A stretch of DNA of 64,000 nt, from NCBI GenBank assembly GCA_002786025.1, contig NHNW01000001.1, forward strand, positions 1,612,001-1,676,000, in the 5' to 3' direction. The stretch comes from Zasmidium citrigriseum. Taxonomy: Eukaryota; Ascomycota; Dothideomycetes; Mycosphaerellales; Mycosphaerellaceae. The position numbers and the translations under genes are program-made. This document shows positions 33,701 to 44,895 of the stretch, in pieces (the stretch's first letter is position 1; each line of letters begins with the position of its first letter). The notes under the pieces are model-generated. The model ran no database searches and had not been told where the DNA came from. It was given only the letters and a program-made list of their open reading frames with translations.

Positions 33701-35946
33701 GCGGCTTCGTTGACATGGCTTTCATCTTCTGGTTTCTCGAGCTCCTCTGATACGAATCAGCATTCTCTCACATTAGATCTACACGTGGAGACCAACCTGT
33801 CAAGTCCCAAGAAGCACCGAATTGCTTCAGAATCTCACTGCTCACTCGCAACACAGCATCAAAGACTTGATAGGCCCTGAGTTCAACAGCCATTCGAGGA
33901 TATCTGTGACGAAATGTCAGTCCCATCCTTCCTTCCTTTCTCTTTCCCTGCCTACTGTGATCCCTGTCCAGTGAAGACAAAAGCGACACCTGGTTTCCCA
34001 GGCAGTATCTTTGCAAAGCTCGGCCGAGGATCCGCTAAAGCACTGGCAAGACTTTGATTACAATCTGCTGCAAACGTCCATCGATTGACGTGGTGGGTTC
34101 GGTGTTCACCAAGCGTGTGAGCGAGATTATCCAGGAGTTGCTCAGGAGCATGCTTCTGCTCCTGCATCTCGAGATACTCTCCCAGAGCTGTCAGTTGCAG
34201 TTTCAGGCTTGCCTCACTTTTTGCGCTCAACACGAGCAGGCGAAATCGTCGAGACTCTGGGCTCTCTTGCGAAGAGCAAATGCCGTTGACCCCGTTCGTA
34301 TCGGCCGGATCATCCTTGTTCTTCGCCACAACTGATGGCGACGCTTCAATGATCGCAGATGCATTGCTACCTCCATAGCCTCGTTGAGGCTTAGTAAACT
34401 CCATCTTCGAAAGGGCGATTCGCATCAGACATACCAAAGTTGTTGAGACACACTTGTCTTGGAGCATCAAGTGGCCATGGGATTGGCGAGCTGGGAACCT
34501 GGAATGTAGTCAGTACGGAACCTTTGCTTCTCATCCGATAGATGATCAGCTCACTTGAAGTAGCCCCCTCGAGGATATGTTGGGATGCAAAGATCTGAAG
34601 TCAGCATTGGGCAAGATATACCCTGTCTCCAGCATCAATATGACCTTTACTAGAGACAATAGACCGCTCGCATTCTCCAGGTGTCTGGCGTCTGGGTGAG
34701 CGAATGGGCAAAAAAGAAGACTGGTATCCAATACTCACCCAAAGTTGGACTTGACAGAGCCAACATAGAGCGGATGATCGGGTGTTCGATAAGGCCCAAA
34801 CACTTCTAGAATCGCGTTGGCTTCGATTGGATCGCTGTGAAGAAGTCAGCCTCAGATCTCAGTACATAATATACAACTACTGACCCAGCAGCGGTCCCAG
34901 TGCCATGACCCTGAGAAATCAAATTAGTTCATATTAGCTGGGACAGAACGTGAGTTCGTACCTCGATGTAAGTCGTGTCAGCTGGGCTTGTCTGTGCCTC
35001 CTGGTAGAGCCGTCGCAGCAAATCAGCCTGAGCTGAGCCGTTCGGAAGTGTGATGCCTTGTGTGCGGCCGTCTTGGTTGATGGCGGTATTGCGAACTACG
35101 GCCCTAATGGGGTCACCTGCAGCCAGCGCGGCCGACAAAGGTTTCAGTAAGAGGCACGCAGCGCCTTCGCCACGCCCATATCCAGATCCACGGGCATCGT
35201 AAGAAAAACAGCGACCTTCAGACCCCATGGCGCTGTCCGATAATGTCAGTTGTAATCTCAAGGCGGACGTGAGCGAAATGTCAATAGACTAACCCCAGCG
35301 TATTCATGGCAATGAGCCATTCCGGTGACAGCACAAGAGACGAAGCTGCTACAACAGCAGCGTCACATTCTCTTCGCTTCAAACTCTCGCAGGCCAGATG
35401 CAATGCGGTAATGCTTGATGAGCAGGCAGTGTCGGTCGTCACCGAAGGACCTTTAAAATCGAAGCAGTACGACACGCGATTGGCGTACATAGTCCCGGTA
35501 GTGCCGAGGGCTGCCAAAGCTGGCATAGTAGCTGGATCTCGATACAAGGAGTGCTCGTAGTCCGTTCTCGAAGCGGCTGCGAAGACTCCCACGTTGGTGG
35601 CGGCGAGCCTGTTGAGAGGTGTACCGCTCTGCTCGATCGCTTCGTACGCACACTCCAACAACAAGCGGTGCTGAGGATCCATGATCTTCGCCTCCTGAGG
35701 AGAGATGTTGAAAAAGGGTGCGTCGAAAGCAAAAATGTCCTCCTGCAGGAAATGTCCGCCCCGGATGGATGATGCGCCTTTCTTCTGAGAGTCTGGATGG
35801 TAGAAGGCATTTTGGTCGAAGCGTTCATGGGGAATCTTAGACCAGGCACATTTCGCCTCAGACAAGTATGTCCAGAGATCTCGGTGGGCTCCGTCTGGTG
35901 CTCTGAAGCCGTAGCCAATGATGGCAATTCGGTCGTGGCTCTCCAT
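27712..35946 (-). CDS. Highly reducing polyketide synthase, KS-AT-DH-cMT-ER-KR-ACP
   Basis: Eleven exons: 35294-35946, 34962-35232, 34885-34910 (26 nt), 34739-34834, 34555-34684, 34435-34498, 33956-34379, 33797-33903, 28684-33746, 28439-28618 and 27712-28377. Together they encode 2559 aa. KS: Cys175 in DTACSSS, His310 and His350. AT: GHSSG with Ser637. DH: His974 ([10 protein letters not shown]) and Asp1160. cMT: '[14 protein letters not shown]' near 1440. ER: GGVGQ near 1982-1986. [10 protein letters not shown] at 2191-2198, Ser2321, Tyr2334. ACP: GLDSL with Ser2515 for the phosphopantetheine arm. Every domain seems intact, so a methylated, fully reducible polyketide chain is expected. No release domain follows the ACP. 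The product cannot be predicted. Confidence 0.93.
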
Positions 35947-36833
35947 CTCGAATGTATCTGTACCTGGATGTAATGAAGCGAGAAAGATTTGGTGATAGTT
36001 GTGGTTCAAGGAGAGAGAAGTAAGAGATGCATTAAAATGCAGTTTTTATGCTCTGGAAGGTAGACCTGAAGACGACTGGCTGGACTGCAGTGGATGATGC
36101 CATTCATAACCCGCCGCTTCATTGGGAACAAGATTGTCAACTCACCTGGACATGCGTCCTAGTGAGGTAACATGAAGCCGCACTCGCCAGACTGCATCCC
36201 CTACTCGCTCTGCGGTTTGATGGCCAGTCAGTATTGGTATCGCAGCCTCGTTGGCAGCGATGACGACTTCTCGGGGGAGATCGCCCAGCTCAGCGGCGCC
36301 GTTGGCTGGCATTTCTGTGTTCCAGTTGTCCAAACGGTGGATTGCAGAATCATTTCAGAGTAGAAGGTGGTGTCTTGCGGGACTTTTCGTTGATGGATCT
36401 TGTTCGTCCAGGTCGATGAAGTTCGACGGACTCGCTCGGGAAGAGATTTGGCTCGCGCGTCCGTGCGCACGCGCTACTCCGCTATAGGAATGCGCAGGTC
36501 TTGCATATGAAGAGACCAAAGCCTTCGGCCATCTCCTGCCACCAAGTCTCAGATTTTCACTGATGGTGTGAGCCAACGATAGTGGAATCGTGATGGATTT
36601 GTAGCGGTGAGAGGGTACTTAGCGGGGGATTGACTACGATCTGTTTCTCTCAATACCGAATCGATATAGTCTAGTCAGAGAGTTGAGCTCTAAGCTCAGC
36701 CTATGGAGTACACATCTGGAAGATCGACCCAATTCTTTGGAAACATCTCCGATCCGGCGCCATTCTCCATCTCAAGCCCATATTCTCTCTAGCCACGGAA
36801 TTGAGCTCCATACCCAGGCCGCAGGTGCCCCAT
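35947..36833. other. Intergenic: PKS promoter and unassigned coding-like stretch
   Basis: A TATA-like CATAAAAA (minus strand, 36043-36050) lies about 100 bp upstream of the PKS ATG. At 36142-36312 a minus-strand frame of 56 codons (from ATG 36310-36312) looks coding-like; it is unassigned and may be a gene relic. Confidence 0.45.
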
Positions 36834-37526
36834 CTAGAAGTCCCACCTAAACCTCAACAAGACTTTTGAAGAATCATCGTCAGCCGTATCCGCGAGCAGT
36901 CCGGCTGGTACACGTTCAATCTCGCCATACAGCTCCAGCGAATCTCGATACGATACATGACCGAGCATGTCAGCGCCAGCATCAGTATAGTACTGGTAGA
37001 GCGCCGAGTCCTCAGCATGCCCAGCAACAGTTGCGAAGATAGCGGCACCTTGCGGCAGGTCGGAAGTAGTTTGCGTTACCTCGATCAACATACGACGGCT
37101 GGCGGCGAGCATTTCCTGGATCGCCTTACTTGCGGTGCGATGCCTCGCCTTGATGAACAGGCGTGAGGCAGCCCAACAGGAGATCGGGGACTCCGCTTCG
37201 TCGGCGGCGTGCTGATGCAGCTTTAGACGTCGTTTGGTCTCCTCTGGTAGTGGCCCATGCAGTGATATGATTCCCACCCAACGACCTGCCTCAAGCGTGT
37301 TTGGCGCACCGGGTTGCGCCACTGCGGTGCAGACCACCCAGTGCAGTTTCTCGTCCGCGAGTACATTGGCCCATTCTTGGTCTGTCCATTCGAGCTCATG
37401 TTGCCGATAGAGGATCATGCTTGGTATGCTGCGTGCCGCCTCTTGAGCCAAAGACGCAAATTGGCGAAGTTGCTTCGATGGAAGCTTGCGTGGTAGTTGG
37501 TGGGCTGCATATTCGTACTGCATCAT
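36834..37526 (-). CDS. GNAT-like protein next to PKS, uncharacterised
   Basis: Single exon as read, 230 aa, ATG at 37524-37526. Features resembling a GNAT fold: 'GRWVGIISLHGP', 'ASRLFIKARHRTASKAIQEML' and a terminal 'GHAEDSALYQYYTDAGADM' near the place of the usual 'YExxGF' motif. Acetyl-CoA-binding residues are not obvious, so activity is uncertain. The last exon could continue after an intron whose donor is in 'RFRW' (GTGGGA), giving a different tail. Located between the PKS and an MFS transporter, and therefore a candidate member of the cluster. Confidence 0.65.
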   Translation of the reverse strand: MMQYEYAAHQLPRKLPSKQLRQFASLAQEAARSIPSMILYRQHELEWTDQEWANVLADEKLHWVVCTAVAQPGAPNTLEAGRWVGIISLHGPLPEETKRRLKLHQHAADEAESPISCWAASRLFIKARHRTASKAIQEMLAASRRMLIEVTQTTSDLPQGAAIFATVAGHAEDSALYQYYTDAGADMLGHVSYRDSLELYGEIERVPAGLLADTADDDSSKVLLRFRWDF

Positions 37527-37816
37527 GTCGAAGATCGATGATAGAGTTTGGAAGGTCCATTCAAGAGTGGAACTCGGTCCTTATATCTTTCCTTGGAGTA
37601 GTCGAGTCGTGCAAGGCTTCGGGGCTTGTTCGAAGATCGGCGAGAAGAAGCTACACGTTTCTGCAGGCTGAATCGGCGCTAACGGATTAGCCACCGTAAG
37701 GTCCCACGAGAAACAAAAAGCATCTTGAGATGGCCGAAGGCTTTCGGTCGAATCCTGTATCTCATTTCCTGGTGCCCACCTCATGTGTGACATTACGGCT
37801 CCTCACAAACACAAGC

Positions 37817-39472
37817 ATGGCAGAGAAGACTCAGAATCCAGGTAAGCTTAGGCACAGTCCCAAGGCTCAATCAGCTCACCACACTGATCGCACCCAAGAC
37901 CCAGAAAAGGGCTCGTCGTCAAATGTCGAACAAGACGAGCAGAATCCCAGGGAATGGCCAACAAGTCGAAAATGGACAACAACAATCATCGTCTCGCTCT
38001 TCGCGTTTATCAGCCCGGTCGTCTCGACCATGATCGCCCCGGCGCTCTCCTCCATGTCCCAGGACTTCCACGTCTCGCAACCGATCAAGAGAGAAATCAT
38101 GCTTAGCATCTACGTCCTGGCGTATGCATTCGGACCGCTGCTCTTTGGTCCCTTGAGCGAGCTGTACGGACGACGGCATGTTTTGCAACTCGGCAATCTC
38201 GTCTTTCTGGCTTTCAATCTGGGTTGTGGGTTTGCGGAGAGCTGGACCCAGTTGTAGGTGGACGGAAATGTTCCTTCTCGTATGATGAGCTGATCAAAGT
38301 TATAGGGTCGCCTGTCGATTCTTTGCTGGATTTTCCGGCAGTGTGCCATTGAGTGTGGGCGGTGGCATTCTTGCTGACGTCTGGCACCCGCATCAGAGAG
38401 GTAGAGCGGTCGCGCTGTACTCCTTGATGCCGTTTCTTGGGCCCGCCGTTGGTGAGTCTCCAAAATGATGCCGGTTTCAATGCCATTGACAAGGTCGATA
38501 AGGTCCCATTGCCGGAGCCTTCATCTCGGAGAATTCAACCTGGAGATGGTGCTTCTGGGCCACCTCAGCAGCCTGTGGCCTGTTCCAAGTAGTGGCGTTG
38601 TTCTTCTTGCCAGAGTCATACGCGCCGGAGATTCTTCGAAGGCAAAGAGCGGCCACGCATTCCGACAGCGATAAAGCAGGCTCCTCGATCGGAGACAAAC
38701 CGACTAACTCTCGTCGGCACATGCGAACAGCAATGGCACGTCCATTTCGACTCCTCTTGACACAGCCCATCGTGCAAGTCCTGTGCGTCTACTTAGCCTA
38801 TCTCTTTGGGATCATTTACCTGCTCCTGGCCTCCTTTCCCATGTTGTGGTCGTCACCGGACTACTATAATGAGCCCATCGGGATTGGGAGTTTGAACTAC
38901 ATTTCCCTCGCCTTGGGTCTCTTTCTGGGTTCACAGAGTGCAGCTCCGCTCAATGATGCCATTTTCAGCCGACTGACTGCTCGCAATGGCAATGTATCCA
39001 AACCGGAGTTTCGGGTGCCATTGATGATTCCAGGCAGTATCATGGTACCGGTCGGTCTGTTCTGGTGAGTCCTCAAGGAATGCCGTCTTCGTGTCGTTGG
39101 CTATTGCTAACCAGGTTGAATGCTAGGTACGGTTGGGCGGCCGAGACTCATTCACACTGGATACTTCCTAATGTGGGCGCAGCAGTGTTCGCGTGCGGAG
39201 CGGTGATCGTATTCCAGTGCATCCAGACATACATCATCGACGGCTATACACGCTACGCAGCATCAGCATTGGCAGCGTCTGTTTTTCTTCGTTCGCTATG
39301 CGGCTTTGGGTTTCCTCTTTTCGCGCCGTACCTCAATGATGCCTTAGGATATGGCTGGGCATCGACTCTGCTTGGGCTGATCGCTACGGTGGTTGGGATA
39401 CCGGTGCCAATAATGCTGTGGAAATTCGGCCCTGTTCTGCGTGCGAAGAGTCAGTTTGCAGCTGGTGGTTAG
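37817..39472 (+). CDS. MFS transporter (DHA1-type), PKS-adjacent
   Basis: Exons 37817-38253, 38306-38451, 38503-39064 and 39127-39472 give 496 aa; all three introns are GT-AG and keep frame. After a hydrophilic N-terminus the protein has about 12 membrane segments. MFS motif A is 'GPLSELYGRRHVL' after TM2; 'SVGGGILADVWHPHQRGRA' and 'GPAVGPIAGAFI' (the latter across intron 2) are typical of the DHA1 drug:H+ antiporter group, followed by 'WRWCFWATSA'. An in-frame ATG 87 bp upstream (37730) would add 29 residues; the shorter start fits the family better. Likely exports a metabolite or drug at the plasma membrane; linkage to the PKS product is inference. Confidence 0.87.
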
Positions 39473-40297
39473 ATAGAGAGTGTTTGATCCCGATCAAGAA
39501 TCGCCAGAGACATCTGTCTGAGATGCAATGAGGGTTTCGTTCATTCGCTCTCGCCACCAACCAACACCGAAGCAATTTCGTTGGCTTCGAACCTTCCAGC
39601 TTTGAAACCCACGTAGCCATCGCCAGGATAGCGCTCGCCTGACGTGTCCACGCCATCAAAATGGCAGAGTTCCAATGCTGTTCAGCTGGTTTGGCTCGAT
39701 GATGATGATTGCTAATGGCATGGAATCATCACAGCCCAAGAAGATTTGTGCGGCTATGCAACCTGCATCCGGTGCGTCCGTTCGCAGCTGTCATACGCAG
39801 GCTCGCAGCACCGAAATTGAACGATGCATCACACGTGGCTAGACAAGGCCAGGATGTCTGGAATAGCAAAACGTTGTGTCCAGGGTGGGTGTAACAGTTC
39901 GTTTTCTTCACATCCGGCTTTCTCGTCGAAGTTCCATCATCGCAGTCAGGCGGTATCTCGCATCAGATCAGCTGCCATTACCTCATCCATCTCAAGAAGA
40001 AGATGCGATTCGATCTTTGATAGGCCATCTGATGAAATGAAGTCTTCGCGCGGCTCAAGGCGGAGGACAAGGATTGGGGGACCGGGGGATTGGAATGGCC
40101 TCGGAAGCAAAACATCTCACAGTCCCTGCAGCAATCGAAGCTAGCGTGACGGCCCCCTCCAGATCGTCGCGGCCAACGGTTGGGGGTGGAGCAATCTGGT
40201 TTAAAGCAGCCCAAGTGCCGTCCGGGAAGGATTGCTGGCAGCTGTCGTCGTCGTACCATTCTTGCACTTCACCTGCTGTGGCAGAGACGTTGTCAAG
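39473..40297. other. Intergenic between the two MFS genes
   Basis: No convincing gene or motif. Confidence 0.55.
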
Positions 40298-42212
40298 ATG
40301 GGCTTGGGAGTCCTGAACGACACGAAGCTGTCGCACGTTCCCGGTGGGTCTACATTTCAGCTCTCCTATCGTCGACGGTCAGCAAGAGGCAATGGCTAAT
40401 CGAGGAGGATTATAGGAACGGCAGCGCTCGAAGACCTCGATCCTCTGGCCGCGGCGGCGCACGGCGAACATGTCAAGAAAGCGAAAGATGGCACTATTCT
40501 CGTGCCTCAGCCCAGCGATGACCCGCGAGATCCGTTGGTACGTCCCATACCAAACTGCCGGAGAATGTCTACACATACTGATATGGATATACTTAGAACT
40601 GGCCACTCTGGCGCCGCGACATCATCTGCTTCATCCTCTGCGTCCTCTCCGTCATCGCCTCAACCCTGTCCCCGCTCCTCGCCGCCAACACCCTCACGTT
40701 GACCCTCTACTTCAAGCGCAGCTTCACGCAAATCGCCCTATTGACAGGCTACCATCTCCTCGGGGTGGGCGTCGCAGGCTTCATCTTCGTCGCCAGCGCA
40801 AGAGTTTGGGGAAAACGACATCTATACGTTTTCGGCACGGTCCTGATCATCATAAGCTCAGCATGGGGCGGCGGCAGCAACCACAACTTCAAATCGCTCA
40901 TGGCGGCACGCTTTTTCCAAGGCGTGGCTCTCGCACCTTTTGAGGCCTTGGTCAATGCCAGCGTGGGAGATCTCTACTTCGTACATGAACGAGGAAAGAG
41001 AATGGCTTTGAGCAATCTGAGTCTATTCGGCGGAGCCTTCTTCACACCCGTCATCGTAGGAAAGATGACAAGCACCATCGGCTGGCAATGGACCTTCTAC
41101 TTCGTCGCCATCTTCAGCGCAGCCATGCTGCCCCTGGTGATTTTCTTCTGCCCGGAAACAGCCTATGTCCGCGACTCCCGCTTCGACACGGACACGACCT
41201 GGACACGCATGGGCGAAGAAAACGGAAACAGCACCTCCCACGAAATGAAATCCTCCTCCGGCACTCCCTCCCTCGACAAAGACGAAACAACAGCCACCAC
41301 CTTTCGCAACGAATCTCAAGCCAACAACAACGCTCCCTTCACCTGGTTCTCCCGCGCAAACCTCGCCCTCTTCAACGGCCGCAAAACCCACGAATCCTTC
41401 TTCACCCTCGTCCTCCGTCCCTTCCCTCTATTCTTCCACCCGGGAATCCTCTGGGCCTGTCTAATCCAAGGCGCCATTATCGGCTGGACGGTCCTGATAG
41501 GAATCGTTTTAGCCGCAATCATGCTCGGCCCGCCGCTCTGGTTCAACGAAGTCGAGACGGGATACATGTACACGGGAGCTTTCGTCGGGGCGCTATGCGG
41601 GTTTGCTTTGGCTGGGATCATGTCCGATAGTATCCCCAAATGGATGGCCAAACGTAACGGCGGTGTCTATGAACCGGAATTCCGGATGGTGCTTGTCGTC
41701 CCTATGCTCATCCTTGGTGGGATTGGATTGTACGGATTCGGAATCACGGCGAATAATACCTGGAAATATGGCTGGTTCTGGCCGGATTTCTTCTTCGCCT
41801 TTGAAGTCGCGGGAATGGTCCTCGGTGCCGTGGCTTCAGCCCTTTATATCGTCGATGCGCATCGGGAGATTGCCGTCGAGGGTTTCACTTGTCTTCTGGT
41901 CTTCAAGAATATCTTCTCGTTCGGATTGACGTTCTCGGGATATGACTGGTTGAGTCAACACGGCATCAAACCCGTATTTCTCGCAATCTCCAGTGTGCAG
42001 GTCGTGATTTGTTGTTCGACGGTTTTGATGTGTAAGTTCCTCCCTCCTATACCCCTGATTGAGTGACTGGATGCTGACGATGTGTGATAGATGTCTTTGG
42101 AAAGAAGAATCGATCGTTCTTCGCCCGACACGATATTTTGAAAATGTGTGAATCTTTCTTTGTGGGAATTTGGTCGAAGATTATGAGGATCTTTGGGAGG
42201 AGGGGATCTTGA
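40298..42212 (+). CDS. MFS transporter (DHA1-type)
   Basis: Exons 40298-40343, 40416-40537, 40597-42031 and 42091-42212 give 574 aa. The first two small exons (MGLGVLNDTKLSHVPG..., then an acidic cytosolic stretch ending 'DDPRDPLNWPLWRRD') are recovered by frame and homology. About 12 TM segments; 'ASARVWGKRHLYVFG' is the motif A region, and 'FQGVALAPFEALVNASVGDLY' and 'WTFYFVAIFSAA' are typical. A Ser/Thr-rich loop of about 80 residues separates the halves. Introns 1 and 3 have donors GTGGGT and GTAAGT. Substrate unknown; whether it belongs to the PKS locus or to normal metabolism is open. Confidence 0.87.
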
Positions 42213-42621
42213 TGTTCATGCGGAAGGAGCCCTTTGAGGCGTATGTATCGAAATCTGTGAATGTTAATGACCTTTCTTGGACAATACATACCACTCAGTT
42301 CTCTGTCTTTTTCTCAATGCTGCGGTCCCGTATTCAAACTTGCGAGAACACTAAACAGATTGAGCAATTTGTGTGTTTGTTATCAATCTCACTTGCGTTG
42401 AATACTTCCTAACCCTTCGAGACGTAATCTGGGTATCGCCATATGTATGCTACGTCTCGTCTCCGAATCGATCAAAAACAACACTCATAGCCGCGCGAGC
42501 ACACGCTTCTGCGTCTTCCCATCCCTACAAAAGAAAACAAAAGTCGTCAGCCCAAACACCCACGCAACCCACTCAACGCCCGGAATCGTTCGTGTCGTGT
42601 CATCGTCGAATAGTCAAGTCC
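42213..42621. other. Convergent 3' flanks of MFS2 and GPD1
   Basis: AT-richer, no gene seen. Confidence 0.6.
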
Positions 42622-43896
42622 TTACTCATCAGCCGGCTCAATGCAACTCGGAATATCCTGCGGCTTCTTCTTCCCCTCCAAAATCTCATACACGGCCGTG
42701 AAAAGCGGGAACTCCTTCTCCATCCCCTGACTCCGCAGAAACTCATTCACCTCATACGCGGTGCTCGTGCCCTGCAACTTCTGTCCATTCAACTCCCGCT
42801 CCTCAATCTCTCCGATAGGCTTGCCTTCTTGAATGGACATCTTCGCGCAGCGGAAATTCCGTCCGCCGGAGCAGGATGTGATCATATCGGCGACGCCGCA
42901 GGACTCCTCGGTGAAGGTCTCCGTGCGGCAGGTCTTGGAGAAGAAGGTCGTGCCGAATTTGGTTTCTTCCAGGATGCCGACGCGCATGACGGCGGCTTTG
43001 GCGTTGTCGCCCCAGCCAAGGCCGTCGACCCAGCCGGCCGCGAGAGCGACGACGTTTTTGAGGGCGCCGCCGAGGGAGACGCCTGCGACGTCTGTGACCA
43101 TGCGGACGTGGAAGTAGGGGCGGTGAAAGAGCTTCTTCATGTTGCTGTGGTTGAGAGGTGGGTATTCGGCGGGAAGGGCGAGGAGTTTCTGCGTCTTGCC
43201 CTTGGGGGTGGTTGCGGTGGTGCCGTTGAGGTCTTTCAGGTTTGCCGAGGAGCTGTGTGGTGATCCAGAAGGCGTTGCCTGTGGTGTTGGCTGTCTCGAG
43301 TCCATAGCTGGCGGGTCGTACGCAACCGTCGTCTCGCACCACTTCTCCTGAGCAATCTCATTCGCAATGTTCGCTCCACTTAGAGCACCGCAGTAGATGC
43401 CCAGCTTCTGTCCAATGCTGTCCGAGAACAGATCACAACCCTTATCCGACACCGCCACACCCTTGATACAACTGATTCCCCTCGCAAACGGCAGGATCTT
43501 GCCCTTGATATTCTCACACGCCTTGTTGATAAACTGATGCGGCAAATTGAAGATCAAAATCGTCGCATCCTTGACAGCGTCCGCAATATCGGGGTTGGCG
43601 ACGATGTTCTCCGGGAGAGGAATCTTGGGCAGGTACTTGATGTTCTCGTGAAGGCCATTGATCAGCTGCGTGAGCTTCTGCGGCTTCGAGCAGAGCGCTG
43701 AGCCCGGGTCGTAGTGCTTGCTGTCCTTGGGAATCTGGACCTCCTCTTCATACACCCACATCTGCACCTCCTCGTCGAACAGGTCCTTGTTCTCGCGCGT
43801 GTTCTCGGCGATGACTTTGGCGATGGTGGTGCCCCAGTTGCCGGAGCCAACCACGCACACCTTGTGCTTCTTCGAGTGTACCGCGAGGCTCGCCAT
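42622..43896 (-). CDS. GPD1: NAD-dependent glycerol-3-phosphate dehydrogenase
   Basis: Single exon, 424 aa from ATG 43894-43896 in a good context (ACCATGG). It reduces dihydroxyacetone phosphate to glycerol-3-phosphate with NADH, for glycerol and lipid synthesis, osmotic adaptation and redox balance. NAD-binding '[11 protein letters not shown]' is near residue 15; the catalytic region is '[18 protein letters not shown]'. A fungal-type Ser/Thr/Pro-rich insert around residue 195-235 separates the domains. The frame remains open upstream to another true ATG at 44068-44070, adding 58 Arg/Ser-rich, nearly acid-free residues that look like a mitochondrial presequence (482 aa in total). Confidence 0.93.
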   Translation of the reverse strand: MASLAVHSKKHKVCVVGSGNWGTTIAKVIAENTRENKDLFDEEVQMWVYEEEVQIPKDSKHYDPGSALCSKPQKLTQLINGLHENIKYLPKIPLPENIVANPDIADAVKDATILIFNLPHQFINKACENIKGKILPFARGISCIKGVAVSDKGCDLFSDSIGQKLGIYCGALSGANIANEIAQEKWCETTVAYDPPAMDSRQPTPQATPSGSPHSSSANLKDLNGTTATTPKGKTQKLLALPAEYPPLNHSNMKKLFHRPYFHVRMVTDVAGVSLGGALKNVVALAAGWVDGLGWGDNAKAAVMRVGILEETKFGTTFFSKTCRTETFTEESCGVADMITSCSGGRNFRCAKMSIQEGKPIGEIEERELNGQKLQGTSTAYEVNEFLRSQGMEKEFPLFTAVYEILEGKKKPQDIPSCIEPADE

Positions 43897-44895
43897 GGTT
43901 CTTGTCCCTCTCTTTTCAGTTTGTCGTATGCAGTCGTTCGTCGGTTGGTGTTTAGGTGCAAGAGCGAAGCTTCTCGCCGAAGAAATCTTTAGCGTGGATC
44001 TAGAACGAAGGAATGACGACACAGCGGTGGAGGAAGTGAATGACCAGCCCGCGAGGCAGCTACGAGGCATATAAGAGCTGCTGGTGGTGGGAAGTGGAAG
44101 GTGTAGTTGAGGCAGCAGGGGTGGATTGGGTGACCTGCAGGCGCGGGATCAACACCAGCTTTTTTGCTGAGGTTGAGAGCTCTTCCCCGGCTCCTGGCAC
44201 ACGACCGGTGACGTCAAAAAGGGCATAGCTTGCACGGGATTGGGGATGTTTGGGAGGCAGAAGATGTTGTATATGACTGTCACTGTCACGAAGCACAATC
44301 AGGTACCGTTCCAAAGGAAAGAGACCATCACTGTCAATACTCTTGTCATTCACTTCAGTATCAACTGCAAGTGCTGCTAACAGCCCAAGTCCAATCTGTC
44401 GCGGCCGCAGTGGTATCATGTAGGCGCCAGACCTCAATCCCATGTCCAGTCCAATTCATGCATCTCGTGTCTTTCCTTTGCAACAGCAGTGCCCTCAGGC
44501 CTGCTCCGTAGATGCGCCGTTCTTCTTCATTGTTCGTATGTCCAGGCCAGCCATCGACAATGCGAGTGAGTCCTCCCCCAAAAAGCAGTTCATATCACAG
44601 TCTTTCGCCCTCTCCCAGGTAAATCGAAACGCCGTTCTGTCCACCCGCCCGTTCCCTGTAGTCCGAAAACGCCCATGTTGCCAACGCCTTCGTCCAATCC
44701 GAAATCTTTGAAAACTCCCAGTCTAGACAGTCTGATGTGAAACGCCCGCGTGGTCTTCGTACCGTATGATCGTGTCGTGATCGTGAATTCTTTCCATTGG
44801 GCTTGCTTGCCTCCCGTCCCATTCGCCTTCTAATACAATCTTGCTGAAGAAACGCTCGCTTAAAAACAAAAGTCATCGAAAAGTGGAAAAGTTTC
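43897..44895. other. Intergenic: GPD1 upstream region and ATG1 3' flank
   Basis: Contains the in-frame GPD1 extension (43897-44070) and an AGGGG stress-element-like pentamer at 44116-44120. No other gene seen. Confidence 0.5.
44116..44120 (+). promoter_or_regulatory. AGGGG (STRE-like) upstream of GPD1
   Basis: AGGGG about 220 bp before the GPD1 ATG. STRE sites bind Msn2/4-type factors in yeast and are typical of GPD1; a single pentamer is weak evidence. Confidence 0.2.

Noticed and set aside
36690..36830. Imperfect direct repeat (TTGAGCTC ... CATCTRGAAG)
   Set aside because: Too diverged to call a repeat by eye; may be chance.
42373..43263. Long plus-strand ORF (296 codons) opposite GPD1
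   Set aside because: Antisense shadow of a clearly conserved GPD1 frame.
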